From assembly GCA_047967505.1 (NCBI GenBank), contig CM106541.1: 64,000 bases of DNA. One strand, given 5' to 3'. The notes below the pieces were generated by a model, which had not been told where the DNA came from, ran no database searches, and saw nothing but the letters and a program-made list of their open reading frames with translations. Of the stretch, positions 32,011-43,899 are shown in pieces. The stretch's first letter is position 1; every line of letters starts with the position of its first letter. The position numbers and the translations under genes were made by a program. Source of the DNA: Dipteris shenzhenensis (lineage: Eukaryota > Polypodiophyta > Polypodiopsida > Gleicheniales).

Positions 32011-32208
32011 TGTTGAGATATCGAGCTCCACTCATGATATGCCAGGGTGACCATTGTGCATTTATGTCACCGACTTGTTAGCTGCAGATGCAGTTGGTAC
32101 ACCGCCCATGAATAATAGTTGGATGATAGCTATCCTTATGTACTCTAGTTCGTGGCTCAGTTAGTATGCCACCTTAGTTAGCTGAGTTTGGTTTGAGACC
32201 CACATATA
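32011..32208 (+). repeat. Copia copy 3 3' LTR (truncated)
   Basis: 198 bases matching the first part of the 352-bp LTR, ending abruptly at 'CACATATA'. Confidence 0.92.
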
Positions 32209-32772
32209 ACACCTATTTCATTAATTTTGGACTAGTGCACTGTCCAAATTTGTTTTGTGAGATAATTTTGGATAAAGCATTTCAAAAAAAGAGGCTCTTA
32301 TAAAACAAAACTTTGAGTCAAAAGGTAAGATTTTAAAAAAGCAAATTAGAAAAAATGACGTGACATGTTATTAAAACTAGAGTACATTAAAAAAAGAGGA
32401 CTTAATGTTGTTAAAAGAGACAAAAAGTAAGATTTTAAAAAATCAAATTAGAAAAAAAACTAGAGTACATTTAAGAAACTAGAGTACATTTAAAAAAAAT
32501 CATGACACATTTGTACAAGAAGTAGATCATATAACTCAAAGCCATATGGTGTTAAAAAACACCTTCCATTAACTCAGCCTAGAAGATGTCATCTTTGTTT
32601 CTCTTGTCTATTACAAGTTTACATTAGAGAACTAAAAAGTCTTTGTGGAACTATAGTTTCATTTCTTGTCTATTACAGTTACTTTAGAAAACACATAAGT
32701 CTATGGAATTAAATTTCACAGTTACTTTAAATTTCTATGGAATTAAATTTCCATCACTTGACTATTAAGTCA
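32209..32772. other. AT-rich spacer, no gene seen
   Basis: A-rich sequence with repeated 'ACTAGAGTACATTTAA' and 'AAGATTTTAAAAAA' phrases. It is the probable 3' flank of the minus-strand gene that follows. No feature supported. Confidence 0.6.
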
Positions 32773-33345
32773 TTATAGAGAGCATATGTCCTCGGAAGTG
32801 CCTACTATGGCATTGGCTTCATGAAAACAAGCAGACTTTAAACTTGTAGGCCATGCGTAACCAGGGCTGGCATCACAAATCTCCTCACAGACTCTCCTCA
32901 CAACTTGTTTCGAATCTTCTGCCGACTTGTAAGCATTCAACAACTCTTCTTTTCTCTCTTGGCTTTCCTCATCTTCACCATTTTTTTCAATACAGCTTCT
33001 AGCCACCGCCATATCCTGTACAAAAATTTAACTCGTTTGCATAAGAAGTACGTGATTAAAAGAAGCGAAAAAGAAAGCTAAGGATCTATTCACCTCTTCT
33101 GCTGAGTTCAAATCAAGCAGCCATGTGCGTAACATATCCTCCTTGAATGATTTTCCCTTCATTGGTCCATACAAAAGAGATCTAAGATAGAATTTGAGTT
33201 CAGTAAATGAAGTCGGGTAGTAACTAGTCATTGTCTTAGAGGGAAAGTGGGAGAAGGAGAGTAAGTCAGAAATTGGTGTATAATCAACAAAAACTACATC
33301 ATGATTCATACATTGCAACAAATAAATGTCAACCATAATATTCAT
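32773..33345 (-). pseudogene. Two-exon gene segment, unknown protein (3' end of the Ulp1-like locus?)
   Basis: On the minus strand an open segment from about 33345 to 33094 ('MNHDVVFVDYTPISDLLSF', 'YYPTSFTELKFYLRSLLYG', 'SFKEDMLRTWLLDLNSAEE') ends at a GTGAAT donor (33092-33093). The acceptor TTTTGTACAG ends at 33016, and the second exon 33015-32773 continues in frame ('DMAVARSCIEKNGEDEESQ', 'AEDSKQVVRRVCEEICDA') to a TAA. I do not recognise the product. It is charged and acidic in the middle. It lies just downstream of, and on the same strand as, the C48-like exons, so it may be the C-terminus of the same gene or a second gene. Splicing is inferred from site sequence and frame only. Confidence 0.45.
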
Positions 33346-33410
33346 GGAGTAAACAACATCATGAGAATATGCTCCTCATGCATATATACAAACACAACAT
33401 CATACATGCA

Positions 33411-33680
33411 TCACAACTCTTCTGATGCTTCTAGTGGAGACTGTGGCAACTCTTCTGATGCTTCCAATGGAGGCTCTGGTGCTCTAGATGTACACTCAGT
33501 CTCTACTTCTTCTGTAGTATGTAGTGCTTTCGGAGTAGACTCAGTATCCTCTTCCTTAAATGCAAGCGGAGGCTGTGGCAACTCTTTTGATGCTTCCAGT
33601 GGAGGCTGTGGTGCTGTAGGTGTACACTGAGTCTCTACTTCTTCTATAGTGTGCAGTGCTTTCACAGTAGACTCAGTCTC
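33411..33680 (-). pseudogene. Acidic/proline-rich repeat tail
   Basis: In frame with the C48-like exon but after its TAG (33681-33683). It encodes two direct repeats of about 45-48 residues with key phrases 'KALHTIEEVETQCT', 'APQPPLEASKELPQ' and 'LAFKEEDTEST', then a TGA. In the second repeat the codon aligned with the TAG is GAG, so the tail was probably once translated as part of the upstream protein. It could equally be 3' UTR. Confidence 0.45.
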
Positions 33681-34386
33681 CTATTCCTTAAATGCAAGCT
33701 CTGATATTGCTTCAGTTGCACGTTGTATTCTAATGCCAGCAATTAGGTCTCGAATGATTTCAGCCCTAAACAATTGTATGTCCTCCTCTGAATATTTGAG
33801 CTCCAAAGAGTCTTTCGATGAGATCTGTGTCTTAAGTGAGAAAATTTCATTGAAAATCAACATGCAGTTGTAGGAAACTCTCCACCCACAACTATGCCCA
33901 TCTTCCTGCTCTACTACTAAATGCTTTTGGAAGTCTACCGAGTCTTTGTACTGTCCTGTTTCTCTGATAGCAAATACCAACTTCTCAATCAACCTACTCA
34001 TCATGACATATTAAAAAAACTTAGTGTGTCTATTACATAAGGTACATAATATAGAAGTAACAACAAATTAAGAGAATACTTACGTTTGCACTGAGCCATG
34101 AAAGCCTGCAATCGAGTTAACAAACCAACAATAGTTGTCTTCAAGGTCCCAAACTACCAGACTCCAATATTCCCTACACGAATAATTAAGAACCATTATT
34201 ATTTAACACAATGTTGTCAGTATAAGATGAAAATAAAGGTTGCCATGATACTTACATCTCGTGATATGCCATAAATAGGACTCGCATGCCATGTAAATGT
34301 AAAGGCTGTAACCATTTACAAACATCGGCTATTGTCTTTCTGCTATCGCTAAGTATAGGAGAAAGGAGGGAATCCAACATATACCC
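33681..34386 (-). pseudogene. Ulp1/C48-like cysteine protease gene, three exons, 5' truncated
   Basis: Minus-strand exons are about 34386-34256, 34173-34084 and 33993-33681, separated by introns with donors GTAAGTATC and GTAAGTATT and acceptors TGTAG and GAGTAG. All three join in frame. The spliced text shows Ulp1/SENP-type landmarks: 'YWSLVVWDLEDNYCWFVNS' (usual H-W and D-S, here Tyr and Asn) and 'VEQEDGHSCGWRVSYN' with the Gln and the Cys of the Q-x5-C-G motif. Such proteases remove SUMO; many plant copies belong to transposons (MULE/CACTA). Loss of His and Asp suggests an inactive or diverged enzyme. The 5' end runs straight into the ~900-bp repeats at about 34386, so the start is missing. 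Confidence 0.55.
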
Positions 34387-37300
34387 ATTCTCCATTTGTA
34401 CAAATGTTTACCCTAATATTCTAGAAGGGGTATTCCAGTGATCATAGGAGAATGGTGCCCGATTCCAATCCACATGTGAGTTTGAGGCCACAATCTCCAT
34501 AAGCTCACATGGACATTGACACAATGTTGGAGAATGGCATACTCAAAGTTGCACTTCTTCACATGATCCACCCTATACATTGATTAGATGGGACTAGAAG
34601 AATGGTGTTTTAGAAAATGGTACCACTGCCATCCTCCACCGGTGGAACATAGAAGAATGCACATGTGAGTTTAGGCTTCTGAGTGCCATTTTCTAGGGCC
34701 TAGTATGAGATTGGTACCATTGCCATTCTCCATTTGTACAAATATTTACCCTAATATTCTAGGAGGGGTATTCTAGTGATCATAGGAGAATGGTGCCCGA
34801 TTCCAATCCACATGTGAGTTTGAGGATCTCAGTGTCATTATGTAGGTGCCTACATGAGATTGGCATCACTGCTATTCTCCACTGGTGACAGTCTAGACAA
34901 ACTAAACCTGTAGATTGACATTCCACTAATTTTATTGGCTGCAATAGGATAATGGCGAAAGTGCCAATGCACATGTGAGTTTAGGATTCCTTGTACCATT
35001 TTTTAGGTCTTGGTATGAGATTGGCACCACTACCATTATCCATTGGTGGCATTCTCCACAAAGATTGACACAAATCCATATGATCTCTACACAAATGAGA
35101 TTGTGATCACTACATAGGAGGAAAGTTGAATGTCCCTAATCTACCCCATACATTTCAAAGATGAATTTACTCTATAATTGGATCTTGGCATCTAAAAGAA
35201 GAGTATCTTGCAATAATCTACCCTATACATTTTGGGCCACTATAGCAGTGGGAGAATGGCATTTAAAATCTCAATTTCACATTTTTGGCTATATTCTACC
35301 CTATGTATTGATCAAGATATCACTGAGAGAATGGAATTTCAAAGATGGATTTCAAGATATTACTAAGATAGCCTTATAAGAAATCCAAGGCCACAACCTA
35401 CATCAACTCACATGGACATTGACACAATGTTGGAGAATGGCATACTCAAAGTTGCACTTCTTCACATGATCTATCCTATAAATTGATCAGATGGGACTAG
35501 AAGAATGATGTTTTAGAGATGGCACCACTACCATTCTCCACTGGTGGAACATAGAAGAATGCACATGTGAGTTTAGGCTTCTTAGTGCCATTTTCTAGGG
35601 CCCAATAAGAGATTGGCACCACTGCCATTCTCCACTAGTAAAAATGTTTTCCCTAATATTCTAGGAGGGGTATTCCAATCATCATAGGAGAATGGTGCCC
35701 GGTCCCAATCCACGTGTGAGTTTGAGGATATCAGTGCCATTATGTAGGTCCTTGCATGACATTAGCATCACTGCCATTCTCCACTGGTGGCAATCTACCA
35801 AAACTAAACATGTGGATTGACATTCCACTGATTTTATTGGCAGGAGGATAATGGCAAAAGTGCCAATGCGCATGTGAGTTTAGGATTCCTTGTGCTCTTT
35901 TTGAGGTGTTGGTATGAGATTGGCACCACTGCCATTCTCCCACTAGTGGCATTGTCCACAAAGATTGACCCAAATCCATATGATCTCTACACAAATGAGA
36001 CTATGATCACTACATAGGAGGAAAATTGAATTTCCCTCATCTACCCTATACATTTCAAACATGAACTTACTCTACAATTGGTGACTAGCATCTAAAAGAA
36101 GAATATCTTGCCATATTCTACCCTATACATTTTGGGCCACTATGGTGGTGGGAGAATGGCATTTAAAAGCTGAATTTCACATTTTTGGCTATATTCTGCA
36201 ATATGTATTGATCAAGATATCACTGAGAGAATGGAATTTCAAAGATAAATTTAAAGATATCACTGATAGAGTCTTATAAGAAATCCAAGGCCACAACCTA
36301 AATAAGCTCACATGGACATTGGCACAATGTTGGAGAATGGCATATTGAAAGTTGCACTTCTTCACATGATCTATCATATAAATTGATCAGATGGGACAAG
36401 AAAAATGATGTTTTAGAGAATGGCACCACTGCCGTTCTCCACCGGTGGAAAAAAGAAGAATGCACACCTGAGTTTAGGCTTCTTAGTGCCATTTTCTAGG
36501 GCCTAATAAGAGATTGGCACCACTTCCATTCTCCACTAGTAGAAATGTTTTCCCTAATATTCTAGGAGGGGTATTCTAGTCATCATATGAGAATGGTGCC
36601 CGGTCCCAATCCACATGTGAGTTTGAGGATATCAGTGCCATTATGTAGGTCCTGGCATGACATTAGCATCACTACCATTCTCCACTCGTGGCAATCTACC
36701 AAAACTAAACATGTGGATTGACATTCCACTGACTTTATTGGTAGTAGGATAATGGCAAATGTTCCAATGCACATGCGAGTTTAGGATTCCTTGTGCTATT
36801 TTTGAGGTCTTGGTATGAGATTGGCAGCACTGCCATTCTCCCACTAGTGGCATTCTCCACAAAGATTGACACAAATCCATATAATCTCTACACAAATGAG
36901 ACTGTGATCACTACATAGGAGGAAAGTTGAATTTCCCTCATCTACCCTATACATTTCAAAGATGAAGTTACTCTACAATTGGAGACTCGCATCTGAAAGA
37001 AGAGTATCTTGCCATAATCTACCCTATACATTTTGGGCCACTATGGCAGTGGGAGAATGGCATTTAAAAGCTGAATTTCACATTTTTGGCTATATTATGC
37101 CATATGTATTGATCAAGATATCACTGAGAGAATGGAATTTCAAAGATGAATTTCAAGATATCACTGAGAGAGTCTTATAAGAAATCCAAGGCCACAACCT
37201 ACATAAGCTCACATGGACATTGACACAATGTTGGAGAATGGCATACTCAAAGTTGTACTTCTTCACATGATCTATCTTATACATTGATCAGATGGGACTA

Positions 37301-39440
37301 GAAGAATGATGTTTTAGAGAATGGCACTGCTGCCATTATCCACCGATGGAACATAGAAGAATGCACATGTGAGTTTAGGCTTCTTAGTGCCATTTTCTAG
37401 GGCCCAATAAGAGATCGGCACCACTACCATTCTCCACCGGTAGAAATGTTTGCCCTAATATTCTAGGAGGGGTATTCTGTTGTCTGATTCCAATCCACAT
37501 GTGAGTTTGAATTTCACATTTCTGGCTATATTCAGCCATATGTATTGATCAAGATATCACTGAGATACTGGAATTTTAAAGATGAATTTCAGATTTCTTG
37601 CAAGTCCACCAATGTGCAATGATCACATGACAATAGGGTAGTGGCATTCCAGTGGTCATATTGGCACTAGGAGAATGGCACAGGTGCCAATCTACATGTA
37701 AGTTTAGGGTTCACAGTGCTACTTTCTAGGTTCTAGCTTGGCACCACTGCCATTCTCCACTAGTGGCAATCTCCACATACTCACATGTAGATTGGCACTT
37801 GTGCCATATGATCACTACATAGGAGAGTCTTATAAGAAATCCAAGGCCACAATGTCCATAAACTCACATGGACAGTGACACAATGTTGGAGAATGGCATA
37901 CTCAAAGTTGCAGTTCTTCACATGATCTACCCTATAGATTGATCAGATGGGACTAGAAGAATGATTTTTTAGAGAATGGCACCACTGCCATTCTCCATCG
38001 GTGGAACATAGAAGAATGCACATGTGAGTTTAGGCTTCTTAGTGCCATTTTCTAGGGCCCAATAAGATATTGGCACCATTGCCATTCTCCCTTGGTACAG
38101 TTGTTTACCCGAATATTCTAGGAGGGGTATTCCAGTGATCATAGGAGAATGGTGCCAGGTTCCAATTCACATGTGAGTTTGGGGATCTCAGTTCCATTAC
38201 GTAGATCCCTGCATGATATTGGCAGCACTGTCATTCTCCCCACTAGTGGAAATCTGCACAAACTCAACATGTAGATTGGCATTCCACTGATTTTATTGGT
38301 AGTAGCTAGGATAATGGCATAAGTGCCAATGCACATGTGAGTTTAGGGTTCTCAGTGTCATTTTCTAGGACCCTGCATAAAATTGGCATATTTTGCCCTA
38401 TGTATTGATGAACATGTCACCGAGAGAATGGAATTTAAAAGATGAAGTTCACATTTCTTGCAAGTCCACAAATGTGCAGTGATCATATTGGCACTAGGAT
38501 CATAGTGACAATAGGGTAGTGGCATTCCAGTGATCATATTGGCACTAGGACAATGGCATAGGTGCCAATCTACATGTAAGTTTAGGGTTCACAGTGCTAC
38601 TTTCCAGGTTCTAGCCTGAGATTGTTGGAACCACTTCCATTCTACACTGGTGTTTTAGAGGATGGAACCACTGCCATTCTCCACCAATGGAACATAGAAG
38701 AATGCACATGTGAGTTTTGGCTTAACATTGTCATTTTCTAGGGCCCAATAAGATTTGGCACCATTGCCATTCTCCATTGGTAGAAATGTTTACCCTAATA
38801 TTCTAGGAGGGGTATTCCAACGATCATAGGAGAGTGGCACTAGGTTCCAACCCACATGTGAGTTTGGGTTTCTCAGTGCGATTTTCTAGGTCCCTGCATG
38901 AGATTGGCATCACTGGAATGGTGTTTTAGAGGATGGCACCACTACCATTCTCCACCGGTGGAACATAGAAGAATGCTCATGTGATTGGCACCACTGCCAT
39001 TCTCTAGGTTCCAGCATGAGATTGGCACCACTGCCATTCTCCACTAGTGGCATTCTTTGCATGTCTCGTATGTGCAGTTATCATATTGAGTTGAATTTTC
39101 CCTAATCTACCATAGAATTTCAAAGTTAAATTTACCCTTTTAGTGTAGGATGGCACTGGTGCCAATGTACCTTTGATTGACATAAATCTTTTACTTAAAG
39201 CCTTCACATTTTGCCAATCTTTTGAATTTTTTGATATTTTTTTATTTTAGAATGATACTGGTACCAAATCTTACACATAAATCTTAATTAGTGTTCCAAG
39301 TCTTTCACTTTATAACTAGAAATTTCTAATTTTCAAATTTTACTTATCTCAAGGGATATTGGTACTAGTGCCACTCTCAAGGACTTCTTATGAGGGCTTG
39401 GAGAATGGCACCAGTGCCATTCTCCATTTAAAATTTGAAT
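34386..39440 (+). repeat. ~900-bp tandem repeat array with CCATTCTCC motifs
   Basis: Landmarks recur at near-constant spacing: 'GCACATGTGAGTTTAGGCTTCT' (core GTGAGTTTAGGCTT) at about 34660, 35560, 36460, 37360, 38017 and 38702; 'TCAGTGCCATTATGTAGG' at about 34830, 35730 and 36630. The first three units are ~901 bp; later units are shortened to ~650-690 bp by internal deletions. Each unit holds several copies of TGGCACCACTGCCATTCTCCA, with CCACTAGTGG palindromes. Small ORFs recurring once per unit (at 34780, 35682, 36583 and 38139) are by-products of the repeat and are not genes. Confidence 0.88.
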
Positions 39441-39860
39441 TTCAATCTCTAAATTTGCCATTCAATCATGAAAATCAAAATTGAGATTGAAGTTTAACTT
39501 GAAATCAAAATTTGAAAACTAGAATTTAGGTTTTGAAATACAATTTCAAACATAATTATTTCAATTTGAAATACAAATTGAAATTAAAAATATCAATATG
39601 AATTTGAATTTAAATTTAATATTGGAGAGAATCGCACAAGTGCCACTCTATATATCCAAAATTCAAAAGGGAACAATGGCGGGAAAAGCTACATTTCAAA
39701 ATTTGAATTATTTAGAAGTTTCAAACTATCACTTTTAACTTTCAAAATCTACATCTCAACCAAATCAAGACTTTTCCTCTCATTTCAATTGATGCCTTTC
39801 CCTCATTCACTTTCTATTCATTTCAAACAAATCAAGCCTTTAAATTCAAATGTTGTAGGC
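39441..39860. other. AT-rich low-complexity DNA
   Basis: Dominated by AAATTTGAA/TTTCAAATT words in both orientations. No gene seen. Confidence 0.6.
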
Positions 39861-40780
39861 CTAACCTTTGCAGCCTGCAGGGTTTCGCGCTCTTCCCTCT
39901 GTATCCATGAACTTTGACTTGGCACTCTCACTGACGGACTATATGGCAGTGAATTTGGATACTCGTCACGTCTGCGATTTTGAGGTGCCCACACACTATA
40001 AGATTTAAGGTTCAGGCAGCCTCGCTAGTCACAATCCCAAGATGTGGGAAGGTTCAAGGCAAAAATGCAAAATTGAGGAGATAGACGGACTATCATGGAC
40101 ACACTTAGAGGAGTCTCAGAGTCTAGAGAGTTTCACTCACCATAAAATTGAGGGGCTCGAGATGGTCACAGTGTCGCACAGAGAGTCTTGAGGGCAAGGG
40201 TAGAATCGAGGAGGTCGCACGGAGAGTCTTGATGGTGGATAGTTTTCAGGGGGCACGCTACTTACAGTACTGAGGGCTCAGATAGAGAGAGGTCTAGAGT
40301 CCAGACGGTCCGAGATGGACACTGATGAGTCGCTCAGACGGAGCCTACTGAATACTACGTGATGGACTTAGACAGACAGTGGGTTGGAACTTGGACTCCT
40401 TTGGAGAGGAGATGTTGGAGAACGTCTTTTCCATGAAATCCCTGTCGAGAATGTATTTTCCTTCACGATGGGTGGCTACGAATGACCTTCCATTAGGGTT
40501 TGTACTTAGGAGTCAATGGCGCCTCAGTGAGTGCCAACAACCAGTGAACGTTGCTGAGGGGAAGGCTGGCCGCTGAGGGCTCCGATGCCAACCAGTGAGG
40601 ATTCCACTGTCAGAGACTTTGAGGATTCAATGAGATCCTTGAGGAGTATCTGTGATTTCTAAGCCTTGAGGAGTATCTGCGTATGAGGAGATGACAGGAC
40701 GGCATACAAGGAGATCAACATAGGGCAACGAGAGAGACGAAGGAGAAGGTAGGTGGGTACTAGGGTTCTTCAATTTTTTA
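39861..40780. other. GC-richer block of unknown nature
   Basis: Clearly less AT-rich than its flanks, with repeated phrases 'CGCACGGAGAGTCTTGA' / 'CGCACAGAGAGTCTTGAGG' (about 40173 and 40214) and 'GGCTCGAGATGGTC'. A 65-codon frame at 40379-40576 shows no recognised motif. It may be part of an LTR or an old transposon end; I see no decisive evidence. Confidence 0.35.
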
Positions 40781-42590
40781 CCCTTCATTAGTTTAACATT
40801 TTGCATTTCTTTAAAAAACAAATTTAACAAGTTTAATCTATTCAAACTATCCTACTTATGCTTTTTTTTTAAATGTAACCTATTTAATCTATGAAGCTGA
40901 TCCTTTTCTTCCCTTCATCCGCTCCTTTTCTATACATTATCTATTACAAAGTTAGGGATGTTAAAAAGTTTTCAAATATTGTAAAAATGAGGATATAGAA
41001 CTAGCCAACTCTAATAGTATTGGGAAATGTAGAGTACTTTAACGAAAATTATAACTATACTCATAGAGAGCTATAGTTTTCAAAGCAACTTGGGATTTTG
41101 ACTAGATATATAAATATACCCATTCATTTGGATGATCCTTGGTAGCTCAACCAATGAAACAATCTTTGTATGTATTTCAAAAGTCTAAATATTTTAGTCT
41201 CTAAGAGAATTCCAAATCTTCCTAAGACGGATTCCAAATCTTCCATAAAGTTTTCATATAATATACCCCCATGTGACCATACAAGTCACGATTAGAATTT
41301 TAGGATTTTTAATTGCATGCGCCTAACCAAAAACTATTATTGTTGAGAATACTACCATTTCCATGGTGAGTTGTTCATGTACACCAAATTTCCTTTGGCA
41401 TTGAAACTAGTACTGTCAATTGAGAAGCTTATTTTTCTTAGCATATTGTGCGTCTAGATGTCTAGACTGTGCGTAGTAGTAGTTCATCTACACCAAGTTT
41501 GCCTTTTGGATCTATTGCTAATGCTACTAATGTTTTATAATATCTAAATCGATTTTGAATGCAATTTTAAAAGTATAATTAAAAGCATCAAGGGACATTT
41601 TGGGGTCACAAAAGGTCCCCCTAAAGCTTTTCTTCCATGTATTTAATCTATGCCGCTTTTTTTCTTCCACCTATTTAATCTATGCTGCTCCTTTTCTTCC
41701 ACCTATGCACTCCTTTTATTTTAACCTATCATTGCGATCTAATGCTTCCAAAGCTGTTTTTTTTTTTTAATGTGGAGAAAAATCGGATGCTCATCAACTA
41801 ATTCAGTCTGCAACTTAAAATTTTACATTTATTGGACCTTGATCAAGGTAAGCATACTCTAACATAAAAATATGTAGCTCGGCATAACTAAGCTAACATG
41901 AATAAACTCACACAACTAAAGTAAAATCGATCAAGTATTTAGCCTATGATTTTCTTTTATTTAACATATTTCTTTTATTTAGCCTATGCATATCTTTTGT
42001 TTAACATACTTAACCTATGCATTTCTTTTATTTAACGTATCTAAACTATGCATTTCTTTTATTTAACATATTTTCCCTATGCATTTATTTTATTTCTTTC
42101 ATTTAACATATCTAACCTATGCATTTCTTTTATTTCTATTTTACATTGTCCACACTCATTTTCTTCCTTTTTTACATTGTCCTCATGCCTTTTATTTAAC
42201 CTATTCTCATCTTCCTTTAAAAAAATCCATAGCTTGCAATCCAATGTGATGAGCATGATTAAAAAAATTTTTAACATGGAGAAAAATCACATGCTCGTCA
42301 ACTAATTCCATCTACAACTTAAAAATTTACATTACTTGGACCTTGATCAAGAAAAACATACTCTAACATAAAAATTTGTAAATTAACCTAGCATAACCAA
42401 ACTAACGTGAATAAACTCACATAACGAGCTAGGCTTCTAGGTTTCCTAAAGTAATATCGATCAACTTTACCACATATATGAATAAATGGAAGTAAAATAG
42501 TGTATGGTTTCAAATGAATACCACATTTACACACACATGCGCACACACACACACACACACACACACAAAATTCTATGGTTTCAAGTTCTG
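40781..42590. repeat. AT-rich region with a 503-bp-spaced direct duplication and CTTTTATTTAAC repeats
   Basis: A block of about 145 bases beginning GGAGAAAAATC at 41775 recurs, diverged, at 42278 ('CATGCTCGTCAACTAATTC', 'TTGGACCTTGATCAAG', 'GTGAATAAACTCACA'). Between them lie about eight tandem variants of a ~30-base unit with TTTCTTTTATTTAACATAT (41945-42200). A (CA)n microsatellite occupies about 42530-42568. No gene. Confidence 0.7.
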
Positions 42591-42597
42591 GCATTGC

Positions 42598-43862
42598 AAT
42601 GGGAGAATGGCACTAGTGCCATCCTCCAATCTCCCCATTTTGCAAAGCTAAAAATTTTGAAATTTTAAATTTGCTCCACTTCCATTCTCCCATTGCAATG
42701 TCCCAATTCAAAACTTTGGCTTTGCAAAGGGGGATGGCACTAGTGCCACTCTGCCATTGCAATTTCCCGATTCAAATCTTGGCTATGCAAAGGGGAAATG
42801 GCACTAGTGCCATTCTCCCAGATTCAAAGTTTTGGCTTCACAGAGTCAAAATGGCACCTATGAAAATATGACTCAGGGTAGTGCATTGGGAGAATGGCAC
42901 CAGTGCCATTCTCCCAATGGAATGTCTTGATTCAAAATTTTGGCTTCAAAAAGGTAGAAGGGCACCAGTGCCATTCTCCCATTGGAATGTCCTAAAGATA
43001 AAAATAGTGTATGGTTTCAAAGGAGTACCATGTTTACACACACACACACACAATGTATGGTTTCAATTTCTGGCATTGCAATGGAAGAATGGCACTCGTG
43101 CCATTCCGAGTGCCATTCTCCATTTTCCTATTGCAAAGCCAAAAATTTTACATTTACACCACTGCCATTCTGCTGTTGCAATGTCCCGATTCAAAACTTT
43201 GGCTGTGCTATTCTCCCCATGCAATGTCGTGATTCAAAATTTCTCCTTCACAAAGATAGTATGGCACTAGTGCCATTCTCCCATTGCAATGTCACGATTC
43301 AAAATCTTGGCTTTGCAAAGGGAAAATGGCATGAGTGCTAGTCTCCCAATGCAATGTCTTGATTGAAAATTTGGCTTCACAAAGGGAGAATGGCACTAGT
43401 GCCATTCTCCCATTGCAATGTCCTGATATAAAATTTTGGCTTTGCAAAGGGAGCATGGCACCATTAGCATTCTCCCAAGGCAAATTCCCAAGTCAAAATT
43501 TTGTCTTCCAAAGGAAGAATGGCACCAGTCTGTTCTCCACTTATGAAGCCAAATGTTTTTCTCAAGTCAATGCATGGGGAGAATGGCACTGGTGCCATTC
43601 CCCTTTGCAAATAAAATTTTTTGAGTCACGACATCATAATGCTGGAATGGCACTCGTGCGATTCTCCCATCTCAAAGCCCAAATTTTTAATCATGGCATT
43701 GCAGTGGGAGGATGGCACTAGTGTGATTCTCTGGTTGCAAAGCAAAAATTTAGGACATTGTAACAAGAGAATGGCACTAGTGCCACTCTCCCTTTGCATG
43801 AAAATTAGAGACCTTTGTAATGGGAGAATGGCACCTAGGTCCATTCTCCCATTGCATTGTTG
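42598..43862. repeat. 64-bp-period palindrome array
   Basis: Sixteen units each centred on a dyad whose half-site is GGGAGAATGGCACT followed by its reverse complement (28 bp, perfect at 43385; others carry CC, GG or CG variants in the centre). Dyad starts fall at about 42600, 42729, 42792, 42889, 42955, 43083, 43256, 43318, 43385, 43450, 43513, 43578, 43640, 43707, 43765 and 43824, mostly 58-67 bases apart or twice that. The linker carries three more short palindromes: CATTGCAATG, CAAAATTTTG and CTTTGCAAAG. A second (CA)n run lies at 43034-43052. ORFs through it are incidental. Confidence 0.9.
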
Positions 43863-43899
43863 TAATTCAAAAGATTGGCTCTCTCATTTTATGAAGCTA

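Larger units (their letters stand above)
25611..32208 (+). mobile_element. Ty1/copia retrotransposon, copy 3 (3' truncated, hosts a solo LTR)
   Basis: Same family as copies 1 and 2. The 5' LTR is 25611-25962 (352 bp), the primer site at 25963 reads TGGTATTAGAGCC (one transition from canonical), and gag-PR-INT-RT-RNase H follow. A 1164-bp gypsy solo LTR interrupts the protease/zinc-finger junction at 27700-28863. The 3' LTR starts at 32011 and stops abruptly at 32208 in 'CACATATA', so its last ~155 bases and any target duplication are lost. Many stops are TAG at codons that are CAG in the sister copies. Confidence 0.95.

Noticed and set aside
1-32208. Variant genetic code with UAG read as glutamine
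   Set aside because: TGA and TAA also interrupt the frames, TR-GAG A gag ends naturally at TAG, and CAG is freely used at the same sites in sister copies. Deamination at methylated CHG sites is simpler.
40379-40576. 65-codon ORF as a gene
   Set aside because: No motif, no start context and no homology that I recognise; length expected by chance.
42598-43862. CRISPR-like array (palindromic repeats at regular spacing)
   Set aside because: The linkers are also repeated from unit to unit, so there are no unique spacers. The context is a plant nuclear genome with no cas genes.
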